Assembly (NCBI GenBank): GCA_964631865.1 | Contig: CAZWAK010000019.1 | Location: 7,766 to 71,765 of the forward strand | Length of the DNA: 64,000 nt | Source: JAFDVL01 sp964631865 | GTDB taxonomy: Bacteria; Acidobacteriota; Blastocatellia; RBC074 | Direction: 5' to 3' | The notes under the pieces: model-generated | The model's input: only the letters and a program-made list of their open reading frames with translations | What the model was told of the DNA's origin: nothing | Databases searched by the model: none | Part shown: one piece after another, positions 18,445 through 25,912 of the stretch | Layout of the letters: every line of letters begins with the position of its first letter | Position numbering within the stretch: the first letter of the stretch is position 1 | Translations under genes and position numbers: made by a program

Positions 18445-19008
18445 ATGACTACAGAACAAACGATGCAAGAATTTGAAACGCTCGCAATGCCGTACACGAA
18501 TGCGTTGTATCGCACCGCGTGTCGTCGGTTGGGCAATCAAACCGAAGCCGAAGACATCGTGCAGGAAACCTATCTGCAAGCCTGGATGTCGTTTCATCGC
18601 TTTGCGCCGGGTACGAACTTTCAGGCTTGGATATTCAAGGTTATGGCGAACACGATCCAACGCCATTACAGCAAAACCCGGCGGATGCTGACGGGACAGG
18701 AAGAAGACGTGTTTGAGCAAGTCACCTATGAACCGCCCGTGACGCAGGAACTGCGCGACAAGGCAGTGCTGGCGGCGCTCAACGAGGTGCTGGAACAATT
18801 CCGCATCGTGATTCTGCTCGCGGATGTGCAAGGGTATTCGTATCAGGAAGTCGCTGCCCTGCTCGGCATTCCCATCGGCACGGTGATGTCGCGGTTGTAC
18901 CGAGGCCGGAAACAACTCCGGCCTGCGCTCACGGGCCTCGCCGCAGAGTATGGATTCAAGGCCAGTATGCCGGTCGCGCGGCGCAGGAGGGCGGCAAGAT
19001 TGGAGTGA
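18445..19008 (+). CDS. ECF-family RNA polymerase sigma factor
   Basis: The 187-residue protein has sigma region 2 (about 10-80, with QTEAEDIVQETYLQAW and the FQAWIFKVMANT helix) and region 4 (about 120-170, with QGYSYQEVAALLGIPIGTVMS and LYRGRKQL). This is the minimal ECF sigma-70 plan. AGGAGG lies six bases before the second of two adjacent ATG codons, which I chose (18445). The longer open frame from 18079 runs through repeats and is rejected. No anti-sigma gene is adjacent; a STAS-like protein follows after six bases. Its position under a sigma-54 promoter implies a sigma cascade. Confidence 0.93.
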   Translation: MTTEQTMQEFETLAMPYTNALYRTACRRLGNQTEAEDIVQETYLQAWMSFHRFAPGTNFQAWIFKVMANTIQRHYSKTRRMLTGQEEDVFEQVTYEPPVTQELRDKAVLAALNEVLEQFRIVILLADVQGYSYQEVAALLGIPIGTVMSRLYRGRKQLRPALTGLAAEYGFKASMPVARRRRAARLE

Positions 19009-19014
19009 AACACA

Positions 19015-19299
19015 ATGCTGAAGATTACCAGAAATACAAATGAACACGGCGTCACGACCTTCAAGCTGGAAGGCAAGCTGATTGGGGTCTGGGTAGACGA
19101 ATTACGCCGTTGCTGGCAGCAAGCCTTGCACAATGGCCTCACGCCCACCATCCACCTTGATCTGGCCGACGTGACCTGGGTGAGCGAGGAAGGGAAAGCA
19201 TTGTTGCGAACGATGTATCGCAGCGGCGTCGCGCTGCTGGCGGCGAATCTGTTGCTGTCTGGCATTGTGGCGGAAATCAGCGCCGAACCAGCGGATTGA
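19015..19299 (+). CDS. STAS-like small protein (anti-sigma-antagonist fold)
   Basis: The 94-residue soluble protein has alternating strands and helices of a STAS domain: MLKITRNTNEHGVTTFKLEG, then DLADVTWVSEEGKALLRTM, where STAS proteins carry the switch Ser. Here the site reads WVSEEG, so a Ser is present. It is clearly paralogous to the 90-residue protein at 23486-23758, which shares the start MLKIT, the GxLIGxWVxEL block and the GIVAEI/AIVEEI end. STAS proteins often bind anti-sigma factors or efflux and transport regulators. The neighbouring ECF sigma fits such a role, but no partner is visible. Confidence 0.75.
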   Translation: MLKITRNTNEHGVTTFKLEGKLIGVWVDELRRCWQQALHNGLTPTIHLDLADVTWVSEEGKALLRTMYRSGVALLAANLLLSGIVAEISAEPAD

Positions 19300-19306
19300 A
19301 ACGAAT

Positions 19307-20104
19307 ATGCAAACGACTTGGCAAAAAATGACCTGGATGACGATAGCCCTGATTTTATTGGCCTGCGCGCCACCTGCCTGTGCGCAAAACACGAAGCAAC
19401 CGCCATTGAACGAAACGGTCAGCCAATCGTGGGCGCAATTGATCGCCGCCTCGCAAGACTATCGTGCCAGCCTCGTCCGCGTCCTGGAATTGCAGGAACA
19501 GGCGCAAATGCGTGCGGCGGAGTTGGTCGAAAAACAAAAGCTGTTGTTGGCGCAAGGCGCAATCGCCAAACGCGAATTGGAAGCAGGTGAACAAGCTCTG
19601 CATGCCGCACAAATGCGCACGAACGAAGCGCGCCAGCAACTGGAAGCCGTCGAGCAATTGATTGCCGAAGCGAATGCGACGGAGCTGTGGGCCAGGCAAC
19701 CTGCCGAATTGCCCAGCCGTTCGCCGCGCTATCTTCTGAACCGTGAGAAAGCACCCGCCGAATCACAGGGAAATTATCGCAGCGCGTTGATTCGCTATGC
19801 TGGCACGAGCGCCTGGGCATTGAGTGATTTCGGCAAAGTGGAGGCGTTCTTTCGCACACAGTTCGGCAAGCCGCTGACGGTGAGCGCCTACGGCCAAAGC
19901 GCCACGCACAATCGCTTAGGCTTCGATCATCGCGCGGCGATAGATGTCGCCCTCCATCCCGACAGCCACGAAGGGCAAAGACTGACCGCCTATTTACGCG
20001 AGCACGGCATTCCGTTTATCGCGATTCGCTGCCCAATTCCCGGCTCGGCAACGGGCGCGCATATCCACATCGGCCCGCCGTCGAAACGCGCGGCTGTACC
20101 GTAA
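19307..20104 (+). CDS. periplasmic coiled-coil protein with a possible M15-like metal-binding domain
   Basis: The 265-residue product has a signal peptide (about 1-26, ending ACAQ). A long coiled coil follows (about 35-125, Gln/Ala/Glu rich), then a C-terminal globular part. That part contains GFDHRAAIDVALHPDS and, later, GAHIHIG. The spacing of His, Asp and His-x-His recalls the zinc site of M15 or hedgehog-type peptidases, which cut cell-wall peptides. That is a pattern match by eye, not a confirmed homology. The gene sits eight bases after the STAS-like gene, so it is probably the third gene of the sigma-54 operon B. Confidence 0.7.
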   Translation: MQTTWQKMTWMTIALILLACAPPACAQNTKQPPLNETVSQSWAQLIAASQDYRASLVRVLELQEQAQMRAAELVEKQKLLLAQGAIAKRELEAGEQALHAAQMRTNEARQQLEAVEQLIAEANATELWARQPAELPSRSPRYLLNREKAPAESQGNYRSALIRYAGTSAWALSDFGKVEAFFRTQFGKPLTVSAYGQSATHNRLGFDHRAAIDVALHPDSHEGQRLTAYLREHGIPFIAIRCPIPGSATGAHIHIGPPSKRAAVP

Positions 20105-20127
20105 AGCAAAATCCTTCGCCACGCCCA

Positions 20128-20156
20128 TTCTCAAACGCCTCGGCCTTGCGTACAAT
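20128..20156 (+). promoter_or_regulatory. candidate sigma-70 promoter for the second sigma-54 activator
   Basis: TTCTCA and TACAAT are separated by 17 bases. The -10 box ends ten bases before the ATG at 20166, so the transcript would have almost no leader. The -10 box is strong and the -35 box moderate (4 of 6). Confidence 0.4.
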
Positions 20157-20165
20157 GACCGCGCA

Positions 20166-22781
20166 ATGGCTCCTGATCAGACTGCCCAATCTGAGGCTGC
20201 ACTGCTGCGACAATACCAGTCGCTGTTGGAGATCAACCACGCGGTTGTGTCGCAACTCGATCTGCGCGAGCTGCTGCGCACGACGTCCGCCATCTTGCGC
20301 CAACATATTCATCACGACATCGCGGGCATCTCGCTTTATGAAGAAGCGCGCGGAATGTTTCGCGTGATGGCGCTCGACAATCCGCCGGAGCATTGGGAGG
20401 AAGGGCATTTGCTGCCACTGGAAGGCACGCCCGACGGGCTGGCCTTCCAAACGCGACAAGTGGTCTGGCGCGAGCATCTTGATCTGACGGAATTTCCGGC
20501 GACGGTGGTGCGACAGGCCTACGAAGCGGGTGTGCGTTCGGGTTGTTCCGTGCCGCTGATTGCGCGGGATCGTGTCATCGGCGTGCTCGGCATTGGCAGC
20601 AAACGCGAAGCTTCGGTCACCGCCGCCGATGCCGAGATGCTGCAACTGATCGCCAATCAAATCGCCAGTGCTGTTGCGAACGCCTTGAACTTCGAGCGCG
20701 CCCGCCAAGCCGAACAGGAAGTGCAACGACAACTCGAACGCGAACGCTTGATGTTGGAAATCAACAATGCCGTCGTCACGCAACTCGATCTGCGCGAACT
20801 CGCGCGCGTCACGGCGGCCCGTTTGCGCGAGGTGTTACAGCACGACATGACGGGCATCTCGCTCTACGATCCCGCCACCAATCAGATTCGCACCTATATG
20901 TTCGACTTGCCGGCGGACACGCTGCCGCCGATTCCCGAAGGCACGCCTGTGCCGCTGGAAGGGACGTTTGGCGGGATGGCCTTCCTATCTGGACAACCCG
21001 TGTTTATGAACCGCATCGATGCAACCATTCCGATGGCGGAATTCGACCGCCGACTGATGGAAGCGGGGATTCGATCCGGTGGCGTCATTCCGCTGATTGT
21101 GCATGACCGCAAGCTGGGCTTTCTGGGCGTCGGAAGTTTTCAGGAAGATGCGTTTTCCGCCGCCGATCAGGAGTTGGTCTGCCACATTGCCAACCAGATT
21201 GCGATTGCCGTCGAGAACGCCTTGAACTTTGAGCGGGCGCAGGTCGCCGAGCAACAAGCGAAGCGGCAGGCAGAGCGCGTACAGTTGCTTTTGCAAGTCA
21301 ACAACGCGATTGCGTCGGCGCTGGATTTGCCGTCGCTGTTTCGCGCGGTGTCCGCCTGTTTGCGGCAAGTGTTTCGACTTGATTACGCCGTGATGGGGCT
21401 GTACAACGACCAGGAAGAAATCCTGCGCGTGCATCTGTTGGATCGCGGCGAGGGACTGGATATTTTGCAGGAAGGCCAGATCGCGCCGCTCGATCATACG
21501 CCGGTCGGCCTCGCCATCCGCACGAAGCAAGTCGTCGTTACGGGGATGGATTACCTCGCACAGTTCCCTTCCGAAGTGGTGCGGCGCGCGGTCAGTCAAG
21601 GTATTCGCGCGAATTGTTCGGCTCCGCTGCTCAGGAAAAACCGCGTCATCGGCGCGATGAGCATGGCCAGCAAAACCGTAGCCGCGTTCACGCAAGACGA
21701 CGGCGAGTTGTTTATGAAGATCGCCGATCAGGTCGCCATCGCGGTCGAAAACGCGCTCGCCTTTCAGGAAATCGAAGGGCTGAAAAACAAGCTCGCCAGC
21801 GAAAAGCTCTACCTCGAAGACGAAATCCGCACCGAGTATAATTTTGAAGAGTTAATTGGTTCGAGCCGCGCTTTCAAACGCATCCTCAAACAAATCGAAA
21901 CCGTCGCGCCGACCGATGCCGCCGTCTTGATTCGCGGCGAAACCGGCACGGGCAAAGAATTGATCGCGCGTGCGATTCACAACCTGAGCACGCGCCGCGA
22001 ACGCACGCTCGTCAAACTCAACTGCGCGGCGATTCCGACCGGCTTGCTCGAAAGCGAATTGTTCGGCCACGAGAAAGGCGCATTCACGGGCGCGATCACA
22101 CAGCGCATCGGACGCTTTGAACTTGCGCATCACGGTACGCTGTTGCTGGATGAAGTCGGCGACATCCCGGTTGAATTGCAACCAAAGTTGCTGCGGGTTT
22201 TGCAAGAGCAAGAGTTCGAGCGGCTCGGCAGCACACGCACGCAGAAAGTGGACGTGCGAATGATTGCGGCGACCAACGCTGATCTGGAACAAATGGTCGC
22301 CGAGAAAAAGTATCGCAGCGATTTGTATTATCGCCTGAACGTCTTCCCCGTCACGATTCCGCCGCTGCGCGAACGCGCCGAAGACATCCCGCTGCTGGCG
22401 CGCTTCTTCACGCGCAAATATGCCCGCCGTCTGAAAAAGAATCTCGAAGCCATCCCGGCGGAAGCGATGGACGCTTTGACCGCGTATCATTGGCCGGGCA
22501 ATGTGCGCGAACTCGAACATTTCATCGAACGTGCCGTCGTGCTGACCGAAGGCACGGCGCTGAACATCTCGCATTCGGAATTGAAGCCCGCCGCGAAACC
22601 TGCCGCCGCGTCCAATGCCTCGTCCGTCACGACACTCGAAGCGGCTGAACGCGAACATATCGTGCGCGCGCTGGAAGAAACCAATTGGGTGATTGGCGGG
22701 CCGCAAGGCGCAGCGGCACGGTTGGGCATGAAGCGCACGACCTTGCAGTCCCGCATGCAAAAACTCGGCATCGCACGCTAA
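20166..22781 (+). CDS. sigma-54-dependent transcriptional activator with three GAF domains
   Basis: The 871-residue protein has three GAF sensor domains (about 25-175, 200-350 and 375-535), a linker, a sigma-54 AAA+ domain and a Fis-type helix-turn-helix (about 825-868). Walker A GETGTGKE begins at 591 and GAFTGA is at 638-643, so it should activate sigma-54. It is a paralogue of the activator at 4989-7307: the linker, AAA+ domain and DNA-binding end are very similar (GAAARLGMKRTTLQSRM here). GAF domains bind small molecules or metal and nitric-oxide centres; the ligand cannot be read. Paired palindromes and a sigma-54 promoter follow within 265 bp. The ATG at 20166 lacks a clear ribosome site. 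Confidence 0.95.
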   Translation: MAPDQTAQSEAALLRQYQSLLEINHAVVSQLDLRELLRTTSAILRQHIHHDIAGISLYEEARGMFRVMALDNPPEHWEEGHLLPLEGTPDGLAFQTRQVVWREHLDLTEFPATVVRQAYEAGVRSGCSVPLIARDRVIGVLGIGSKREASVTAADAEMLQLIANQIASAVANALNFERARQAEQEVQRQLERERLMLEINNAVVTQLDLRELARVTAARLREVLQHDMTGISLYDPATNQIRTYMFDLPADTLPPIPEGTPVPLEGTFGGMAFLSGQPVFMNRIDATIPMAEFDRRLMEAGIRSGGVIPLIVHDRKLGFLGVGSFQEDAFSAADQELVCHIANQIAIAVENALNFERAQVAEQQAKRQAERVQLLLQVNNAIASALDLPSLFRAVSACLRQVFRLDYAVMGLYNDQEEILRVHLLDRGEGLDILQEGQIAPLDHTPVGLAIRTKQVVVTGMDYLAQFPSEVVRRAVSQGIRANCSAPLLRKNRVIGAMSMASKTVAAFTQDDGELFMKIADQVAIAVENALAFQEIEGLKNKLASEKLYLEDEIRTEYNFEELIGSSRAFKRILKQIETVAPTDAAVLIRGETGTGKELIARAIHNLSTRRERTLVKLNCAAIPTGLLESELFGHEKGAFTGAITQRIGRFELAHHGTLLLDEVGDIPVELQPKLLRVLQEQEFERLGSTRTQKVDVRMIAATNADLEQMVAEKKYRSDLYYRLNVFPVTIPPLRERAEDIPLLARFFTRKYARRLKKNLEAIPAEAMDALTAYHWPGNVRELEHFIERAVVLTEGTALNISHSELKPAAKPAAASNASSVTTLEAAEREHIVRALEETNWVIGGPQGAAARLGMKRTTLQSRMQKLGIAR

Positions 22782-22796
22782 TAACGAAACGACACT

Positions 22797-22859
22797 ATTC
22801 TTCCTTCTTCCTTCTTGGATGAGGTGTTTTTTCCTCGCAATCAATGAAGAAGGAAGAAT
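22797..22859. repeat. inverted repeat of the TTCCTTCTTCC family
   Basis: ATTCTTCCTTCTTC at 22797-22810 is the exact reverse complement of GAAGAAGGAAGAAT at 22846-22859. The loop contains GAGG and CCTC words. The same family recurs at 36522-36614. It begins 15 bases after the activator stop codon and may act as a transcript end, although no T-run follows. Confidence 0.8.
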
Positions 22860-22900
22860 GCGTTCCGCCGGGTCGCGGCAATTCTATTCCTAACCGCCGC

Positions 22901-22932
22901 GCCGACATTTCGGCACACGCCGACATCTCGGC
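22901..22932. promoter_or_regulatory. candidate upstream activator site C: two palindromes 18 bp apart
   Basis: GCCGACATTTCGGC at 22901-22914 and GCCGACATCTCGGC at 22919-22932 are 18 bp start to start, closer than in sites A and B. Looser CGGCACT words follow downstream. The sigma-54 promoter is 113 bp away. Otherwise the 22782-23123 spacer holds the hairpin at 22797, promoter C and a GGAAGGAGG ribosome site. Confidence 0.65.
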
Positions 22933-23044
22933 GCAAATCGCTTCGGCACTCGTCGGCACTGGCTCGGCAGCAACTTCTCGCTCATTCGCATAACTCGTTT
23001 TCCTTCCACTCACTTACCACAAGCAAGCGAATCGTTCGGCCTTG

Positions 23045-23059
23045 TGGCAAGGCACTTGC
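23045..23059 (+). promoter_or_regulatory. sigma-54 (-24/-12) promoter C
   Basis: TGGCAAGGCACTTGC has the invariant GG and GC ten bases apart and is one base from promoter B. The predicted start near 23071 gives a leader of about 50 bases before the zinc-ribbon gene. Confidence 0.8.
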
Positions 23060-23123
23060 ACTACTCAGAGGTGTCGCTCAAGACACAATAAAAACCCGAA
23101 AGATTTACGGGAAGGAGGCACCG

Positions 23124-23483
23124 ATGTTTACGCCACAACTATCAGCAACCATCGCCATGAAGCAATGTCACCGTTGCGGCTCGGAACTGCGCGAGCGCGA
23201 TAAATTCTGCCGTCGCTGCGGCGTCAGTCAGAGCCTCGCTTCTACAACCGAGTGCGCTACCAAATTATTCAGCAGCAGCGGCGCGATACACCAATCGTTC
23301 TCTGGCGAGTTGGTCAGCGCCGTGGCTACCGGACTGGCACAACGGACGACGGCGCTGCACAAGAATCGTTGGACGCGGCGATTGGCCGGCGCGCTCGTCG
23401 CTGTTCCGCTCTGGCTGATGATTGTGCTGCTTTCCCCGTTGGAGGCTTTGGCAGCGGTCAGAGCCATCTCCAATCAACCTTGA
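23124..23483 (+). CDS. small zinc-ribbon membrane protein
   Basis: The 119-residue protein has an N-terminal zinc ribbon (CHRCG at 15-19 and CRRCG at 29-33), a Ser/Thr-rich linker, and one hydrophobic segment near residues 88-110. This suggests a cytoplasmic zinc-binding head anchored in the inner membrane. It is the first gene after sigma-54 promoter C, with AAGGAGG six bases before the ATG. An internal Met at residue 12 (MKQCHRCG) could be an alternative start. Its function is unknown; such heads often mediate protein contacts. The STAS-like gene follows after two bases. Confidence 0.75.
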   Translation: MFTPQLSATIAMKQCHRCGSELRERDKFCRRCGVSQSLASTTECATKLFSSSGAIHQSFSGELVSAVATGLAQRTTALHKNRWTRRLAGALVAVPLWLMIVLLSPLEALAAVRAISNQP

Positions 23484-23485
23484 AC

Positions 23486-23758
23486 ATGCTCAAGATTACG
23501 ATTCACAACGAAGCCGTCGTGACGCGCTTCATACTCGAAGGGCGGTTGATCGGCGAATGGGTAGCCGAATTGGAACGATGCTGGCTGACCGCCAACGCCG
23601 CTCCGCTCAGAATTGAATTAACCGATGTGAGCTTTATTGACGAACAAGGCCAGGCATTACTAGCACGAATGGCAGCCGCAGGCGCGACATTGATTGCGGT
23701 TGATGTCCAGACCAAAGCCATCGTCGAGGAAATCCTTGCGCCCTTGTTGCCGGAATAA
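23486..23758 (+). CDS. STAS-like small protein, paralogue of 19015-19299
   Basis: The 90-residue protein begins MLKITIHNEAVVTRFILEG and has the STAS-type LTDVSFIDEQGQALLARM core. At the position of the usual switch Ser/Thr it has FIDEQG, so Asp replaces the phosphorylatable residue. This may make it constitutively active or phosphate-independent compared with its paralogue, which has Ser there. It lies two bases after the zinc-ribbon gene and before the TolC gene of the ABC efflux set. Partner and target are unknown. Confidence 0.75.
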   Translation: MLKITIHNEAVVTRFILEGRLIGEWVAELERCWLTANAAPLRIELTDVSFIDEQGQALLARMAAAGATLIAVDVQTKAIVEEILAPLLPE

Positions 23759-23773
23759 AGCGGCAAAAGGAAC

Positions 23774-23796
23774 GTAACGCGATTTGCCAAATCGCG
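23774..23796. repeat. GATTTG palindrome upstream of the second TolC gene
   Basis: GTAAC followed by the perfect palindrome CGCGATTTG-C-CAAATCGCG (23778-23796), then GCCACATTTTC. It ends 26 bases before the ATG at 23823. Other copies are at 29125-29262, 36759-36780 and 39614-39640, each also shortly upstream of a start codon. Confidence 0.85.
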
Positions 23797-23822
23797 CCAC
23801 ATTTTCCGAGGAGAACACACGA

Positions 23823-25487
23823 ATGCCAAACGCGAAACCTTTCTTACTATTGTTGGTCATTACCCTGTCTGCGCCAATCGCGTTGGCGCAGACAAGGGCG
23901 GAACAGCGCGTTGACTCAATCAACCCCGTCGCGCTCACATTACGCGAAGCCGTCGCGCGGGCGCTCGCCAACAGCCGCGACATCGAAGTGGAGCGGCTCA
24001 AGGTGCAGAAGAATGAATTCGATGTGAAAGCAGCACACGGCGCATACGATCCGACCTTTCGTTCGAGCCTTTCGTTTGAGCATCGCACGACGCCGGTCGC
24101 TTCGATTCTGGCAGGCGGCGAAAACGGCAAGCTCAAGACGAATGATTTTTTGCGACAGGCCGAACTCGCCCGCAAGATGCCGTGGCAAGGTGGCAGCATG
24201 CGTGTGACGTTCGATCAAAGCCGCGCCACCACACAGAACCAATTCTACGCGCTCAATCCGCAATACAGCACGAGCTTGAGCCTGGAATACACACAACCCT
24301 TGCTGCGCAATCGCAAGATGGATGTCGAGCGGCGCAACATCCGAATCGCCAGGAAAAAGCTTGATCTGTCGGACAGTCAGTTTCGTCAACGCGCCATTGA
24401 AATCATCGCCAACGTCGAGCGCGCCTATTGGGATTTGGTCTTTGCGCGCCGCGACGAAGCGATCAAACGCGCGTCGGTCGAACTGGCGAAAACGCAACTC
24501 GAACATAACCTGCGCCAAGTCGCGCAAGGCACGCTCGCACCCGCGGACGTGACTTCCGCGCGCGTTGAAATCGCACGCCGCACTGATGAAGCCGAAGCGG
24601 CAACCGAAACCATTGCCCGCGCCGAAAACGCACTGAAAGCGTTGGTGAGCCAGCCGAGCAACGATGAACTCTGGCACGCGACAATCACGCCGACCGATCA
24701 GCCGGAGATGAGCACAACCGCGCCCATGTCCGTTGCCGAGGCGCTCAAGACCGCGTTCACGAATCGCCCCGAATTGGAGCAATACCGGTTGCGCAGCGAA
24801 TTGAACAGCGTGGATGTCGAATACCTGCGCGACCAAACCAAACCGCAAGTGGATTTGGTGGCGGGCTATGGCACGACGGGCTTGGCGGGTGCCGCGCGCA
24901 CCGAAACGAATCCGATCATCGCCAGCAATCAACAGCTCATTGATCGCATCAATCAACTTTCGCAAACCGCCGGCTTGCCCGCGCTGTCGCCTGTCTCGTT
25001 TGGCACGATCCCGGATCGCTATTACGGCGGCTATGGGCAAAGCCTGGGCAATCTGTTTCGCAACGATGCGCGCACGTTCCGCGTCGGCGTCAACATTGCG
25101 CTGCCGCTCGGCAATCGCACGGCGAAAGCGAATCTCGGTCGTGCGTTGGTCGAAGGCAAGCAGATTGATGTCGAACGACAACGCGCCGAACATCAAATCG
25201 AAGTCGAAGTGCGCAACGCCGTGCAAGCCGTCGAAACATCCCAACGTCGCATCGAAGCCGCCAAGACTTCACGGACAAATGCCGAACTGCAACTCAAGAG
25301 CGAGCAGAACAAATTCGATGCTGGGCTTTCCACAAACTTCCTCGTCCTGGATCGCCAGAATGCGTTATCGCTGTCGCAAGGGCGCGAACTGAAAGCCATC
25401 ACCGATTACAACAAAGCCGTCAGCGAATTGCAGCGCGCGCTGGCCACGACGCTGACGAACAAGAACATCGAAATCGCCAGCCGATAG
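23823..25487 (+). CDS. TolC-family outer-membrane efflux protein (ABC system)
   Basis: The 554-residue protein has a signal peptide (about 1-22, ending ALAQ) and two TolC repeats with long helices. LTLREAVARALANSRDIEVER near the N terminus and LSLEYTQPLLRN are typical. It is about 100 residues longer than the other TolC here, with an insert in the second repeat (about 345-410, GTTGLAGAARTETN and SQTAGLPALSP). It is followed by a small exported protein, an adaptor and ABC genes, so it is probably the exit duct of that system. GAGGAGAA lies before the ATG. Confidence 0.92.
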   Translation: MPNAKPFLLLLVITLSAPIALAQTRAEQRVDSINPVALTLREAVARALANSRDIEVERLKVQKNEFDVKAAHGAYDPTFRSSLSFEHRTTPVASILAGGENGKLKTNDFLRQAELARKMPWQGGSMRVTFDQSRATTQNQFYALNPQYSTSLSLEYTQPLLRNRKMDVERRNIRIARKKLDLSDSQFRQRAIEIIANVERAYWDLVFARRDEAIKRASVELAKTQLEHNLRQVAQGTLAPADVTSARVEIARRTDEAEAATETIARAENALKALVSQPSNDELWHATITPTDQPEMSTTAPMSVAEALKTAFTNRPELEQYRLRSELNSVDVEYLRDQTKPQVDLVAGYGTTGLAGAARTETNPIIASNQQLIDRINQLSQTAGLPALSPVSFGTIPDRYYGGYGQSLGNLFRNDARTFRVGVNIALPLGNRTAKANLGRALVEGKQIDVERQRAEHQIEVEVRNAVQAVETSQRRIEAAKTSRTNAELQLKSEQNKFDAGLSTNFLVLDRQNALSLSQGRELKAITDYNKAVSELQRALATTLTNKNIEIASR

Positions 25488-25496
25488 AGGAACTGC

Positions 25497-25886
25497 ATGA
25501 CCAAACAAACTTTGTCCATCACACTCATCGCAACGTTGCTGCTGTCACTGCTCAACGTGCCAACGTTCAGCAAAGACAAAGCCGCCGAACACGCCGCCAA
25601 GATCAAAGCAGCCGTCGCCAAACTCGGCGTCGGCGAACAAGCGCGCGTCACCATCACGCGGCACGACAAAACCAAACTGACCGGCTATGTCCACGAAGCA
25701 GGCAGCGATTCGTTCACGCTCGCCGATCTGCAAACGGGCGCAAAGACGGCGATTCCCTACAGCGACATCAAAGCCGTCAAAGGCAAGAATCTTTCGACCG
25801 GAGCCAAAATCGGCGTCGGTGTCGCCATCGGCATCGGCGTCGCAACGCTCGGATTTTACATCCTGCTACGCGCGCTGGCAGATTGA
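25497..25886 (+). CDS. small exported protein of unknown function, with a C-terminal membrane segment
   Basis: The 129-residue protein has an N-terminal hydrophobic segment (about 7-24, signal peptide or anchor). A beta-rich middle follows (RVTITRHDKTKLTGYVHEAG, then TAIPYSDIKAVKG), and then a Gly/Val-rich membrane segment (about 102-125). The middle resembles SH3- or LSM-like beta modules common in small acidobacterial proteins. It starts nine bases after the TolC stop and sits between TolC and the adaptor, so it may be an accessory of the ABC efflux complex. Confidence 0.75.
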   Translation: MTKQTLSITLIATLLLSLLNVPTFSKDKAAEHAAKIKAAVAKLGVGEQARVTITRHDKTKLTGYVHEAGSDSFTLADLQTGAKTAIPYSDIKAVKGKNLSTGAKIGVGVAIGIGVATLGFYILLRALAD

Positions 25887-25912
25887 CGCTATTCACCAAA
25901 CACGGAGGAACT

